NCBI GenBank assembly: GCA_030063045.1
Contig: JAQSEB010000110.1
Span: 1,488,001-1,552,000, forward strand
Direction: 5' to 3'
DNA from: Pratylenchus scribneri
Lineage: Eukaryota; Nematoda; Chromadorea; Rhabditida; Pratylenchidae
Length of the DNA stretch: 64,000 nucleotides
This document shows, one piece after another, positions 11,518 through 23,486 of the stretch. Below the pieces are notes generated by a model. The model worked only from the letters and a program-made list of their open reading frames with translations. It made no database searches and had not been told where the DNA came from. A program made the position numbers and the translations under genes. Positions within the stretch are counted from its first letter, which is position 1. Every line of letters starts with the position of its first letter.

Positions 11518-14500
11518 TCATCCGAAATATTTGCCATGAAACAGCTTGTCCATTTTAGTTGCATTCGGGCACTGGCAATATGGACGGCAGACTTTCTCCA
11601 GAGTGAAACAAAGTGCCGATGCAGAATAGATGAATATTTTGCTGGAATAGCTGACAATTTCTAAAAGCAGCATTTTAGAATTAAGATTAAAATTATTTTG
11701 GACCTTCACATGTGCAATTTTCCTCATCAGAAATGTCCAAACAGTTCATATTTCCATCACATTTTGCACAACTTGGCTCACCGGGGCAATGGAATTGGAA
11801 TGCGCCATTGTTACAATTGGAACATTTGACACCGCCCATAAAAATGGAGTAGGAGTGGGAGTAGCCTTAAAGGAGGAAATTAAGATTGAAAAGAAGAATA
11901 TAGCAATCCGGCTAAAAAATATTCTGTATTCTCATAAAATCCCCTTTCCCTTACTGTCGCATTTTTCTGAGTTCTGCTTGAGGCAATTTTTGATGGGCGT
12001 GAAATTGACGTAACCAAAAGAGCACAATTTATCCGAGCCTTCAGAAGAACAATCCGGTTTACCATCGCCGAACTTAATCTTAATTTAACATTTAAAATGA
12101 GCCAATTAGATTTTTTTATTAAAAAAATTTACAAAAATTCATTTTTTTTTTGTAAAATTTAGGTCTCGAGTTCAAATACGCTCATTCAGAGAGAAAATTA
12201 TTTTTTGGACTTTTTTTCTAATCACTTTTAGCATTTTTATAAATTCTAGTATACATTTCTAAATGTACAAAAAAAAATTACCACCCAATAATCAATTATT
12301 ACTAAATGTAAAATACCTATAGGGTTTTTCCTTACCACTGAACGATGAATGCATTCCTTGAGTGTGTTAATTTTCATTTGTGCTTCCGGATTTGTCTTCC
12401 CATCAGTGGCTGTTGTGTTCTACAAAAGAATATTTGAGAATTGGGCAGATTCTAATTGGAGATCTATTTTTTGCAAAAATGAAAGATCACACATTTGGAT
12501 CGAAAATCGAATTTTATTAGTAAAATAATATTTTTTTAATTCTATCCAATGTAAACCTAGCCCTAAAACCTACATAATCAACTTGTTTGTCGTTTCCATT
12601 TCGACAATCCGCAAAATCGTCACAAAGTTTCCGTTTAGAAATGCACAATTTTTCATTAAAATCGGATGGCAAATCCTCGACCGAATCGGCAACACACCTT
12701 TTTGTCGTGATTGGGAAAATTAGACGCAATTTTCATTCATAGAATATGTTTGGTTTTACGTTTTATTGATTTATTTAATTTAAGCATTCTTTAAATTTTG
12801 TAAACAATTTTTGAAAGAATAATTTTAATTTATTCTGACCAGTAAGTTACCTTTACTATTAATTTATAATCTATTTAATGAAATTATGCACAATTAAAAA
12901 TTTTTCAAATTTCTAATTTTAATATTGTAAAATTTCTTACAGAGTGTAATTTCTGCGAAGAAAGATCATTTTGCTGATGCTCACATGCCAAACCAAGAAA
13001 TTGATACCCTATAGAGGGGATAAAAAATTAATTTTAAAATATTTTTTAATAATTTAATAATTTTTTTTCAAAACTTAAATTTTTATTTTCAAAAATATTT
13101 TAAAAATAACCATTTGACAACAATCGCCATATCCCGTCATTGCCTGTTGGCTGGCACCAAAGTTGATTATATGTAATATTAATGTAAAAATATTTTAGTT
13201 TTGACCTTTTTCATTTTTATTTAATTTTTAATGTATATAAAATAATAAGAAAAATTTAAAATAAATAACATATAAAAAAAATAAAACGATAAAATTAATT
13301 TATTTTCTTACTTTCCATAATTTGTTGAACATTTGTGAATTTGTCGCCAATTTGCGCATAATAATAGCCTTGATTCGAGAATTGCACTTCATTCAAGATA
13401 ACTCTACGCAATCCATTCGTCTTGCTTTCCAACCAAATCCATGGGCATCCATCTTTCATTTTCTCCACATTTTGGCCATCCAATTGTTGGGAATCCTTTG
13501 ACCAAATTCCATTCAAATTTGCTCGATTCATTGAAACCGAAATGAAGGCAGTTTCTCCTTGCAATACAAAACTACAAAGGAAAAAGTCAAATTTAAGCAA
13601 TTTTTTGTCCCACTGAGTTTGTGTGGCCGTCAAGAATTGCGGTGGAGCATTTGGCTCTGCCAAAAGCACAGTTTGGCCGGATGGAGTGGATGCGAACATT
13701 TCCTCGGCCATCATCCCTTCACCCAAATATTCAATGATCAAATAGGCAACGGGGAATAATTCTCCATCGATTTTCACTGAATATAATTGGCCATCCTCGG
13801 GTCGAACATCATAAATCTCCAAAATTTCCGCAAAAACTTGGATGTGCCGTTCGAATTTTCCACCCATTGCCAGAATTTGTTCATTTTGGCCAGGGAACCA
13901 CTGAATGCAAATTTTGGAATTTATTTATATGAATTTAAAATCATTATAATTTTGCGGCTTATCGATTATTCGTCTTCTCATTTTTTTCACTCCCAAAATT
14001 AACATAAGTTACCCAAAAATTAATCAAATAATCTTAACTCTAAATTAGTGATTTTTCATCGTTTTGCAATCAGGATATGAATAATGAATTATAAAATAAG
14101 AATTTTCAAATTTTCTGATAGATAACTGACAAGTACCCGATTTTTTAAATATTTTTTTCCACGGATAAATAAATAAATTTAATTAAATTTTTGGTTCTTT
14201 CCGTCAAGTTTCTTCTATTAAAATAAATAATTAATCATAAAAAACCCGATAATCAAGGTCTATATAGAAATTACTTACAAATAAAATGAATCGAAAAATG
14301 GTTTTTGTCTAGAAAATTAAGAAATATTCTTGCGAAAATTCAAAAAATTCTAAATTTTATTAGCTAACATTATAAACCAAAAATTAGAATACTTAAAAAA
14401 TTAATTTTCAATTTTTCATTTTTCAAAAATGACAATATTTGCAGATTCCAATATTATTAATGTATTTTTTACTCACCTTCCCAGAATGTTTATCGCAATT

Positions 14501-15891
14501 CTGGCCAGCATGGCACATTGCCAAATTGCCAGAATATTCCTCTTCCCAATCCAATACCAAAATAACGCCAATTTTGAATTTTCCAGTTCCATCGGTTGGC
14601 TTTTTTGTGTCAGCCCATATGAGGAAATAGCCAAATTGGTCAATAGTCTCATTTTGAATATTTTCCGAAATTTTTGTTGTTGGCAATTTGATTGAATATT
14701 TTAATGCATTTTCATTATTTGCCCATTCAATTTTGTATTCATTTTGACCCAATTCAACGACATAAAATTCATCAGGATTTGCCAATTTTTCGGCAAACAA
14801 TGACTAAAATAAAATAAAATAAATTTTAAATTAAATAAAAACAAACAGAATTGGCTTTGATCAATCGAAATTGGCCACTTCCCAAATGAGTAATATTCAA
14901 AGGGCATTTTTCATATTGGAATATGTTCACAAAGGACACAAATGCATGACGCAAATCACGAAGAGTTGGCTGAAAATATAAATAAATGAAATTGGTAATT
15001 TATTTATTTTAATTTATTATTTAATTTTTATTTTAATTTATAATTTAATTTTTAATGTAAAACGAATGAGAGGAAAGAAAAAGGTTTCCCATTTCTTTTT
15101 TCAGAAATTTTATTATTTCTCTTGGAAATGTATTTCCTTCGGGAGTTTATTTTTTATATTTCAAAAAAATGACACATTATGGAATATTTCAAATTCACTT
15201 TTGACATATTTTCATATATGTTATTGAATATTTTCCCACCTCAATTTTGGTGCCCTCCACACAATTATTGTTCAATTTGCATTTGATTAAAGCTGTTGAT
15301 CCAGATTTGATAACATAAGCTGGACTGTCCTCAAATTCCTTCCCTTGACCACCTAAAATAAATTAATTGGCTAAAAATAAAATTCATTTACCAATCAAAA
15401 ATGTTGTGGCCCCATTTTGTTCGGAATAAGCCGATGAATTTTGTGAGGATCGCTTTAAAGCTGATCTCAATGACAATCTTCCACTCAATTGATCGCCAAC
15501 ATTATCGCTGACACTGATTTGCTTGAGGATACTTTCTCCGCCAACAGTCAAAGTGGAATCGATGGAACTGGCCATTCCAAAATTGCGTTCACTCCTCTGA
15601 TCCCCAAATGCTGAAAATAAAAAAATAAAATATTTATTTATTTATTAAAATTTATATAAAAATAGTTGAAAATTAAATATAGAATTTTTAAAAAAATTTT
15701 ACTACCAGATGTTGTGGCGGCTTCTGGATTGAGCATGGGTGGTGTATTCTTCACGTCCAATCCAATTTGACTTTGACCCCAAGGAATTTCATCCAAAAGA
15801 ACAAGCACTGAATCATAATCACTTTTTGCATCATTGATTGCAGCCGCCATCCGAGTGTGGGCATCCACAAAGCCGGGGGAATTTTGTGATA
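11518..15891 (-). CDS. Large extracellular-type protein with C-terminal LDL-receptor class A repeats
   Basis: Minus-strand exons joined by phase: 15706-15891, 15392-15610, 15240-15352, 14847-14969, 14477-14803, 13312-13900, 13111-13143, 12941-13008, 12583-12697, 12336-12419, 11955-12072, 11704-11865 and 11518-11660 (stop TGA 11518-11520). The N-terminal two thirds match no family I recognise. The C-terminal part is Cys-rich: CISKRKLCDDFADC, then FGDGKPDCSSEGSDKLC, then a full LDLa pattern ending CDGNMNCLDISDEENC, and a degenerate last Cys-rich segment. LDLa modules bind calcium and ligands outside the cell. The join before 12583-12697 needs one more tiny exon or another splice site (an 11-bp microexon at 12840-12850 would fit). 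The first exon was not found; a candidate lies near 17116-17223. Confidence 0.7.
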
Positions 15892-16124
15892 CTGAAAAAA
15901 TAAATTATAATTAATTTTAAAGCAATATTGATATAAATTTGGGATTGATTTTAAATTTTTTGATATTCTATTATTTTCTCAAATTAATTGGGTAATAATT
16001 CTGATCAATTTATGTAAATTAATTAAAATATTTATAATAAAAAATAGATCCATTAAAAATGGTTAAAAATTTTTATTAACATTTAATTAATTTTTTAATT
16101 TTTTTCCATTTGATTTTTGATATA

Positions 16125-16598
16125 TTAATAAAATATACGAATGTGAAGGAATGTAATCAAAATAAGCATCCGCAATATTATGGAATGAATTGAAAATGCA
16201 AATGTGAGGAATGCAATAAGCAACAAGATGGATTGGCGTGAAAATGCAGTGGATACCCTTTGCGCATGCGATTTGGCAGGGACTGACACTGGCAAATCCT
16301 TGTTGCATAGGTCCCCAGCACAATCGAAGCATTTACATGCTCTATTTGTTGTTCGTGAATCGCAAGCATTACACCCAGTAATATTGCCGTGAAACAAGAT
16401 TGATTGTGTGCAAATCATTTTATAGCAGAATTGTATGCCAGGAGAACATTTGGTGGCAATTGTGGTATTTTTATATTGTTTGTTGTTTTCCCACATAAAT
16501 TCTGTTCCGGTCGCGCCCTCCAAACAATTCATTCCCATACTTGATGCAAAAAAAAGTTGGAAAATTAAAATGCACAACCAAAACCAAATTGAGAACAT
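16125..16598 (-). CDS. Ly6/uPAR-like three-finger protein, probably GPI-anchored
   Basis: A single-exon 157-residue ORF begins at ATG 16598. A hydrophobic signal peptide (about residues 1-20) is followed by a compact domain with about ten cysteines. It ends in CFDCAGDLCNKD, the C-x-x-x-x-C-N ending typical of Ly6/three-finger folds. A hydrophobic C-terminal segment (SILLLIAFLTFAF onwards) could be a GPI-attachment signal or a membrane anchor. Proteins of this fold act at the cell surface, often modulating receptors. The gene lies 230 bases upstream of the first mapped exon of the LDLa gene, on the same strand. If that gene's first exon is at 17.1 kb, this gene would sit inside its intron. Confidence 0.7.
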   Translation of the reverse strand: MFSIWFWLCILIFQLFFASSMGMNCLEGATGTEFMWENNKQYKNTTIATKCSPGIQFCYKMICTQSILFHGNITGCNACDSRTTNRACKCFDCAGDLCNKDLPVSVPAKSHAQRVSTAFSRQSILLLIAFLTFAFSIHSIILRMLILITFLHIRIFY

Positions 16599-18454
16599 TT
16601 TTCCTTTGAAAAGGGAAATTAAAATTAATGACGAAAAATGAAAAGGGAAAAATGGATTAAGGAGGATATGGTATGGGAGGTTTAAGTGTCAAAATGATGT
16701 GCTTAAGTCTTAAGTGGGAAATGAGTTGTAGGTGAAAGAGAAGGTGACCTGAGGGCCGAAAGCCAGGGAGTGCGCGGAATTAAGCTGGAAAGGGGGGATT
16801 AAGCCGATTTAAGAGGAATTAAGAGTAAAAATGTTGGGATTAAATTAGGAATTGGTCTAAAAGTTAAAACAAAATCCCTGAGCCCAGAAGAGACGAAGAT
16901 GGATAGAAATCATACACCCCCAGCCCCGCAGGGGCTAGTTACATTATAATAATATAAAAAGCTTTGTCCCATCGGTTTTGGTGAATAAAAAGATTCCGGT
17001 TGTGTGTTGGGAGATTGGAGTAGGAAAAATTTATCCAAAAAGCATTCTTTTAGAAAAATTTAAGAGTGTTTGTGAAATGATTGAGTTTGGTCATCTAGTT
17101 AGCAGAAGGGGAAATGCTTCTCACCTCCTCCCAACCTCAATATGATTTTATCATTTACGAATCGCCGGCGACCTCGTTTTTCCTTTTTAATGGCCAAAGT
17201 CAAAGCTTCCAAAGCCTTCCACATCAGAATGCCACCTATTTTTTACTTTTTGTCAATTTTAGTTTAATGAAGGACGAAATTGAACAACAAAAAATGATGA
17301 ATAGATGAAGATCGAATAAAAATATTGAGGGTGGAAAAAGTAATGGAAGAGGATGGATGATTCATTCAATGAAGATTAAGGAGGGAGAAATGCTGTTTCA
17401 AGTTGCAATTCATTATGCGCGCTGACAAAAGAATAGGCGAATAAATGTGGAGATGAAGAAGAATTTGTCCATAATCCATAAATTTATGCAAATTAATAAG
17501 ATAAAAATTTATAAGAATGAAAAGTGGAATTATTCATTCAAGAATGAGATAAAAATATGGATTGTTTGTATTTCATTGAAATGAGTTTGAGATTTATTTA
17601 AACCAGAGCCCAATTAGATTTGATCAATTTAAATTTAAAATAAATATAAAAACTAATAAAACTCGGTAGGAAACTAATATTTTCGCCAATTGAATTAATA
17701 AAATGAAAATGTTCGCCACCACGACGATGACTATTTGACACTGGCATTGATTTTATTTGAATTGGATGAGAGCACAGAAATTGCTCCCTATTTACTGCTA
17801 CGCTCTTTAGGGCCACTATGGCTATTGGTTAATGGGTTGAAGAAGGCGGTGGCAATTCCCAATTCCTATTGAATCAGATTAAAAATCCAGTCAGCAGTCA
17901 CCCATTTTGCATTGGTGAATTAAATGCGAATAGATGGAATTGGAAAATTGGAATGGAATAAAAGATAAAATGGTTGAATGAGAGGAGAAATGTGAATTAA
18001 GGCCATCAACATTGTTATAGGGGAGAAAAATGAAAATTGTAATGAAAAAATTTTTATTGTAAATAAAATTTTGCTTTGATTATTGAATAATATCATATAA
18101 AACTTTTATCGCTTGGTTAGTCTCTTTTTGCAGAACAATTTAATATCCTTCTGTCAATTGTGTGAATCATTTTATGAAGTGAAAATTGGATAGAGAATGC
18201 GTTCCAAAACCAGGTTCTGGATTAGGATTTGAAAATTTTTGCACATAAATTTGTAAAATGTGAAGAAGTAAATTAAATCAAAAAATTATATGGGTATCTG
18301 CCCTCTCATTTGGTAGCCAATTGAAACGGGCAAAACAATTGGCTGTGGTAACTGGTAATGGTAACGCATTTTGAATCTATTTGAAAGGGACAAAACTATT
18401 ATTTATTTCCAATTCGGAAGGAAAATGTAGGCATATTTAACTTCCAGCATTCTA
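16599..18454. other. Intergenic; one candidate exon at about 17116-17223 (-)
   Basis: Mostly plain sequence. On the minus strand from about 17223 an ATG opens a short basic peptide (MWKALEALTLAIKKEKRGRR) that reaches a GGAG/GTGAGA donor in phase 1. That phase would join the exon starting at 15891. The link is speculative. Nothing else is supported here. Confidence 0.25.
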
Positions 18455-18462
18455 CAATTGAG

Positions 18463-18978
18463 CAGGGTTACCAGATGTGCTGATTTTTCAGAAATGTGCT
18501 GATTTTGAGGGGTCCAATCTGAGAAAATAAAAATGTGCTGATTTTTCAGATTTGTCTGATTTTCACCCAATGTCCTGATTTTTGTCTGATTTTTCATTAA
18601 ATTGTCATAATTTCATTAAAAAATGCCTAATTTTTTCGCTGCGAGGCCATTTTTGGCTTAAATTTTTCGCTGCGAGGCCATTTTTGGCTTAAATTTTTCG
18701 CTGCGCGGCCATTTTTGGCTCCCTCAAATGTATAAAATGATCATTTCAAACCGAAAATTAATTGATCAAATTGGAGGAAATGCAAAATATGAATGATTTA
18801 TTTACTTATTTAATGGATAAAAAATTTTTAAACATGTTTTTATCATTTTTAAAGCAAATAAAGAAAATCTGAATTTTGACCCCAAATCTGAATTTTGACC
18901 CCAAATCTGAATTTTGACCCCAAATCTGAATTTTGAGCAAGATTTGTCTGAATTCTGAAAAAAAATCTGGCAACCCTG
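18463..18978. mobile_element. hAT-type MITE, 8-bp target duplication CAATTGAG
   Basis: Terminal inverted repeats CAGGGTTACCAGAT and ATCTGGCAACCCTG bound a 516-bp element. CAATTGAG lies immediately outside each end (18455-18462 and 18979-18986). CAGGG-type ends plus an 8-bp duplication are the hAT signature. Inside are three copies of a TTTTTCGCTGCG(A/C)GGCCATTTTTGG unit (about 18636-18720) and repeated AATCTGAATTTTGACCCC units near the right end. No transposase. Confidence 0.92.
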
Positions 18979-19219
18979 CAATTGAGTGAACGGAATTAAC
19001 CAATAATTTGATTAATGTAATAATTTCGCATATTCCCTTCTTTTATCTACCTCTAATTCATTTGGTTCAAATTCCAACTAGTAGAATGGGGAATGGCATT
19101 TCCATTTTCCATTATCAATTTCAATTCTCTTTCTCTCATTCCATTGTAATTAGATGACATTTTCTATCTAGGCATATTCATATTCCCTTTCAATTGCCAT
19201 TCATTTCCTTCCTCGTGAA

Positions 19220-20014
19220 CAGAGGTGGAACCGAAACTCAAAAAAATCGAAATCGAAATTGGCATCGAAATCGAAACTCACAATTAAATCGAAACGGAAT
19301 CGAAACTAAAACATCGAAATTTCGACGTTCGAAATCGAAATTTTTCAAAAAAAAATTTTAAATCATTTAAAAATTGAAAAAAAAAATATAAAAACCTGAA
19401 AAAATGAAATTTTTATCCGAAAAATTATATACAATGATTTCAAAAATAAAATTGTAGGACTTTTAGCAATTTGGTGAATTTAAAGAAGCTTTTTCAAATT
19501 TTCTTACTTTGGGTTTTGGCCAAAATAGTGTCAATGAACCCAACCGAACTTACATACATTTTTATTCAAGAATTTTTTTTTGCTATTATAATTTCATAAG
19601 ATTTTTTTGATATTTTTAAACGAAACATTAATTTGATTATTTCTTTTATTGGGCAATGATAAATCATTATTTTGGGAGAGATACTTTCTATGCGGCTTTC
19701 ATTTTTTGGCCAATTCTATTGAACTTTCAGATGTTTTTATTCTTTAAATTAAACAATTTTAAAATATACCTATTTGATGATTTAATTGAAAAGTAAATTT
19801 AAAAGATCAAAATATTATAAGAAAAAGAAGGAATTTTTAATTAAAAAAGGAATTCGTTTCAAAAAATAATCCAAATTTGTTGTTGAAAATAGAGAAGGGT
19901 CCCCACTTTGCTTTTTTCGAAACTCACACTCAAATCGAAATCGAATCGAAACTAAAACATCAAAATTTCGAATATCGAAATCGAAAATCGAAATTTCGAT
20001 TCCACCCCTCTGTG
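19220..20014. mobile_element. hAT-type MITE, 8-bp target duplication CTCGTGAA
   Basis: The left end CAGAGGTGGAACCGAAAC and right end TCGATTCCACCCCTCTGTG are inverted. CTCGTGAA flanks both ends (19212-19219 and 20015-20022). Both arms are built of ATCGAAA/TCGAAAC repeats. The element is 795 bp, non-coding apart from chance ORFs, and non-autonomous. Confidence 0.88.
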
Positions 20015-20248
20015 CTCGTGAACATTTATTTTTATTTGCCTCTGGGCTCTGGGGTCTGGGCATATTCTATTTTTATCGATAGAAAATATTCAGATTAAAA
20101 TGAATTGTAGAGTTAATTTAAATAATAGATTGAACGAAAAGATGGATTGTGAATATTTTTGAGAAAATTAATGCAAAATGATGGAATAGTAAAGAATGAT
20201 GTGTGATTAAGTTTTGGTGGAGAATAATATTTTAGAATTTTGTGTCAA

Positions 20249-20717
20249 CTATTCAGTAAATTCCATGTGGCAGTGCTTGGAGGTTAAATCCAATCGATTT
20301 TGGGCCAAATCCTTTGTACTTCCATTTCCTCCAACTGTGGTCGATGAATAGGCTTGATTGGTGGAATTTCCTTTAAATGATAAAATTAATTAGAAAACAA
20401 TTCTAATAATTTAAAACCTGAAGTCAATTTAGCCTTTTGTGATTTAATTCCCCAATTTTTCTCCTCCTTTTGTTCGCTTCTTCTGCAATCCATATTTGCA
20501 AAATTCATTGTGCCCAAATCCTCGTATTGACTTAATAATTTTGTAAAATCATTTTTAAGTTAAAATTTTCGAACCTTTTTGATTGGTTTCCACTGCCAAA
20601 TCCATGCAAACTGGGCGATTTCACAAATTGGCTGATTCCTCCCAGCGATTTTTGGCTTAATTCTGTGGCCGAATTCAGCAAATTTCCAAAACCGCTGAGC
20701 AATTTTCCTTCACCAAT
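20249..20717 (-). CDS. 3' end of an unrecognised gene (three exons)
   Basis: Exons 20575-20717, 20418-20530 and 20249-20370 join through phases 2 and 1 to a TAG stop (20249-20251), giving about 125 C-terminal residues. The first exon has a Gly/Ser/Leu-rich stretch (LLSGFGNLLNSATELSQKSL). The rest is polar and Ser/Thr/Asn-rich, probably disordered. It starts with an acceptor at phase 0, so there must be upstream exons above 20717, but none could be identified before 21.9 kb. No domain recognised. Confidence 0.55.
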
Positions 20718-21896
20718 CTGGAAAAATATGTAATAATCCAAAAAAATATTCTCCTCTAATAGAAATTGAATATGCGACTCCAATAGCATTCCTAGAAGTA
20801 TACCAATACCAATTTTCTAATTAAGTTATTGTAATGTCACTCTTCTTTTCGTATTTAATCGAATTTTAATAATTTTTTTGGTCCGAAACCTTGAACATCG
20901 TTTCGCTCAGAGATCTGCCTCTTTTGTACCAGTTTAAGAGGTGAAATCTTTGGCAATTTTATATTTTAGTAGCAGATGTGGTCCCTTTGCTGAGTATAGA
21001 TAGAGAAACGTACTTTGTTTTTATTTTGAGATTGGGATTTTTTTATGCAAAACTTCTTTAAGGAAATATAAAAATTCGTTATTCGAAGATTTAGGTATAT
21101 TAATTTGCAATAAATCTGTGGAATGAAATTATTTGCATAATTTTTGCCATAATCAATATTTATATAAATTTTTTTATCAATCATCATCCCTTTCTCTAGG
21201 GGTTTTGCATATTTCGTTTTTCTATTTTCCATTTTCTAATTTATATTTGCCCATTAATAATCACCTTCAAGTCTTCAACGTTCAACCACATAGTCAGCGA
21301 TGGAATTTAGCGAATCAAATAATTTCAAATATGTAGCCACTTTACTTTTTTGATTTCTTTTGAATTTTGGAAAATTAATGAAAAAAAATAAATAAAATTC
21401 TTTAGTTTCTGTTGAATAAATTTAAATCAATTTCATTGGAATAATTTGCTCATTTTTGGGGAAATTTTGTTGTTGTCATTTGCGAAGCCCAATTTATTAT
21501 ACATTTTTTTCATCATTCAAGCATCAAAAAACATAGTAAAAAATATATAAAAAATGAATATATCCTAATTGCCGCATTTTTCTTCTTCCTTTTTTTTTGC
21601 CTAATATCAAATTTTGGCACTGATAGTCGATAAAATTTAAAGAAGCTTTTCTGAGCAGAAATTTAAAAAAAAAAGAAAATTTCACTTAACCCATTGCTTT
21701 AGAATTTGCCAAATTTAATGATTGATTTGGTATAAAATGATGAATTCATTCGATGAATCATCATAGGGGAAAATATGAAAAACAGTAAAATAAAATTATA
21801 AAATTAATGTGTGTGTGATTTATTTTCAAACAATTTCATATTTAATTCCCAATTGAAATATAGGCAAAATTACAAATTATATTATTATTTTGGCCA
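20718..21896. other. No supported gene
   Basis: AT-rich sequence between the 3' gene fragment and the PLA2-like gene. It must hold the latter's promoter. The ORFs here are AT-rich and without splice partners. Confidence 0.4.
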
Positions 21897-22611
21897 ATGT
21901 TCCCAATATGGATCATTTTGATTTTATTTTGTGGAGTGAAACAGATCAGCAACAGCAAGTTATAATCCATGTCAATTAAGTAATTTTTCTCAAAATTTTA
22001 ATAGTTCAATACAACAAAATTGTATTGGTAAGTTTTTGTGCTATTAGGCTGAATTATTTTAGATTTTTACACCCATCCTCTGATGGCCCGAATTCAATAT
22101 CTTTTTCATTTTTAAATTTTCAAAGAACTCCAGCGTGGAACGACCTGCGGGGTCAAAGATGACCCTAATATCGAATCGAAATTTCCTTTTGAAAAGGAAT
22201 TAAAGAAACTTGGAGAGTGGGGAATTATTGGAAAATAAAATTAGAATAATATTTTTTAAGAAAAGTGGCTTTGCCTGCAGTAATGATCGCCTGTGGAGGT
22301 ATCCAGATCGAGAGATGCTGTGTATTTCACGATTCTTCGTATTGTGATCGCTCGAGTTTTCGAGTTGTAGCAGACGAGGAATTCTGTGAATGCCTGGCTG
22401 AGATCGATAGTGGCGTAAGATGGAGAAGGGGATGGGATAAAGAAATGTTGTTTTCAAGGAATGGTGTTCAAGGGCATTTACCATCATGTGTGGGATTGTC
22501 AAAGCATACGGTGGTGATTTTCATTGGAGCGCAGATGAAGCCAACAAATATATCCATGATATAGACGATGAGATGGCTATGCGAAAAAGGCTTAACGGAG
22601 GTTTTGTTTAA
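21897..22611 (+). CDS. Secreted phospholipase A2-like protein
   Basis: Five exons (21897-21958, 22005-22027, 22126-22216, 22261-22414, 22459-22611) join in frame to 160 residues; two introns are only 44 bases. A signal peptide (MFPIWIILILFCG) precedes a CG...FPFEKEL region. Then CGGIQIERCCVFHDSSYC follows, the CCxxHD signature of secreted PLA2, with the His-Asp pair at about residues 82-83. Downstream EFCECL matches the conserved C-x-C of the fold. A final Cys-containing helix precedes the stop TAA 22609-22611, and AATAAA lies at 22640. Such enzymes release fatty acids from phospholipids outside the cell. The usual Cys after HDxxY is shifted by one, so activity is not assured. GT at 22601 could instead be a phase-1 donor, fusing this gene to the next one, but that is less likely. 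Confidence 0.72.
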
Positions 22612-22639
22612 AATTTAAGGGTTTTTGCTTTAGTCTCGA

Positions 22640-22645
22640 AATAAA
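22640..22645 (+). terminator. Polyadenylation signal AATAAA of the PLA2-like gene
   Basis: A canonical AATAAA lies 29 bases after the stop codon, on the coding strand. It supports ending the gene at 22611. Confidence 0.5.
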
Positions 22646-23486
22646 TTCCTCACTTTTTCCCCCATATTCCATTCCTATTTTCCTTTTCTTTATTTTTAAA
22701 ATTTAAATATCATATGGAATTATTACTTGATTTAATGGAATTTTACAACTTTCTGAACTTGGATGCATTATTTGTATTTTCTCCACATATGAATTAAGTA
22801 TGATTGCATTTTGTATTTGAAAATGTGCAAGCGAGCAATTTACTAAATTCATATATTATATTGAAAGAGGCTACAAATCTAGGAATAAATTTTTCTGATA
22901 ATTTCATTTTTGGAAATTTCACTTGAGAAAAAATGAGCTCGAAATTGCCAAACAATTATTCAATTCCCTTAACACTTTTTAATTTTAGTTCAATTAAATT
23001 AACAATAAATTTCTTGCCCCTTAAAGTGACTAAAATTAAAAAACACAATCAAATTAATTTTTTACTTTTTTCTTAATTCGATATTTCCTCCAATTTAAAT
23101 AATCTAGGCCAAACTGCGCAATTTGGGTAAGGAAAATCAGAAATTATTCGTGTGGCAAATGGATAATCGAATAATCAGAAATAAATTGGCATAAAGGGGT
23201 CGAATTTGATAAAATATTTGGATGCTCCAAATGATAAGATTATTTTATTTTGCCTATTATTTTGCCTATCATAGCTCATTAAGGAAGCCGCCTTTTCCTA
23301 AGCCATAACAAAACAATAAAACTTCTAAAAATTGGTTATTTTAAAAAATTAATAATTCGTATATATTTATTAATTCCAAATATAACACTCATCTCTCTCA
23401 TGTCTCACAAAGGCATATAATATTTTTACAAATAGAAATTTATAAAATTATTATAGGCAAATTATAGAGAAATTTTCGGCATTAAA

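Noticed and set aside
12840..12850. 11-bp microexon in the LDLa gene
   Set aside because: It would repair the phase between 12941-13008 and 12583-12697, but an 11-base exon cannot be supported by eye; mentioned only as a possibility.
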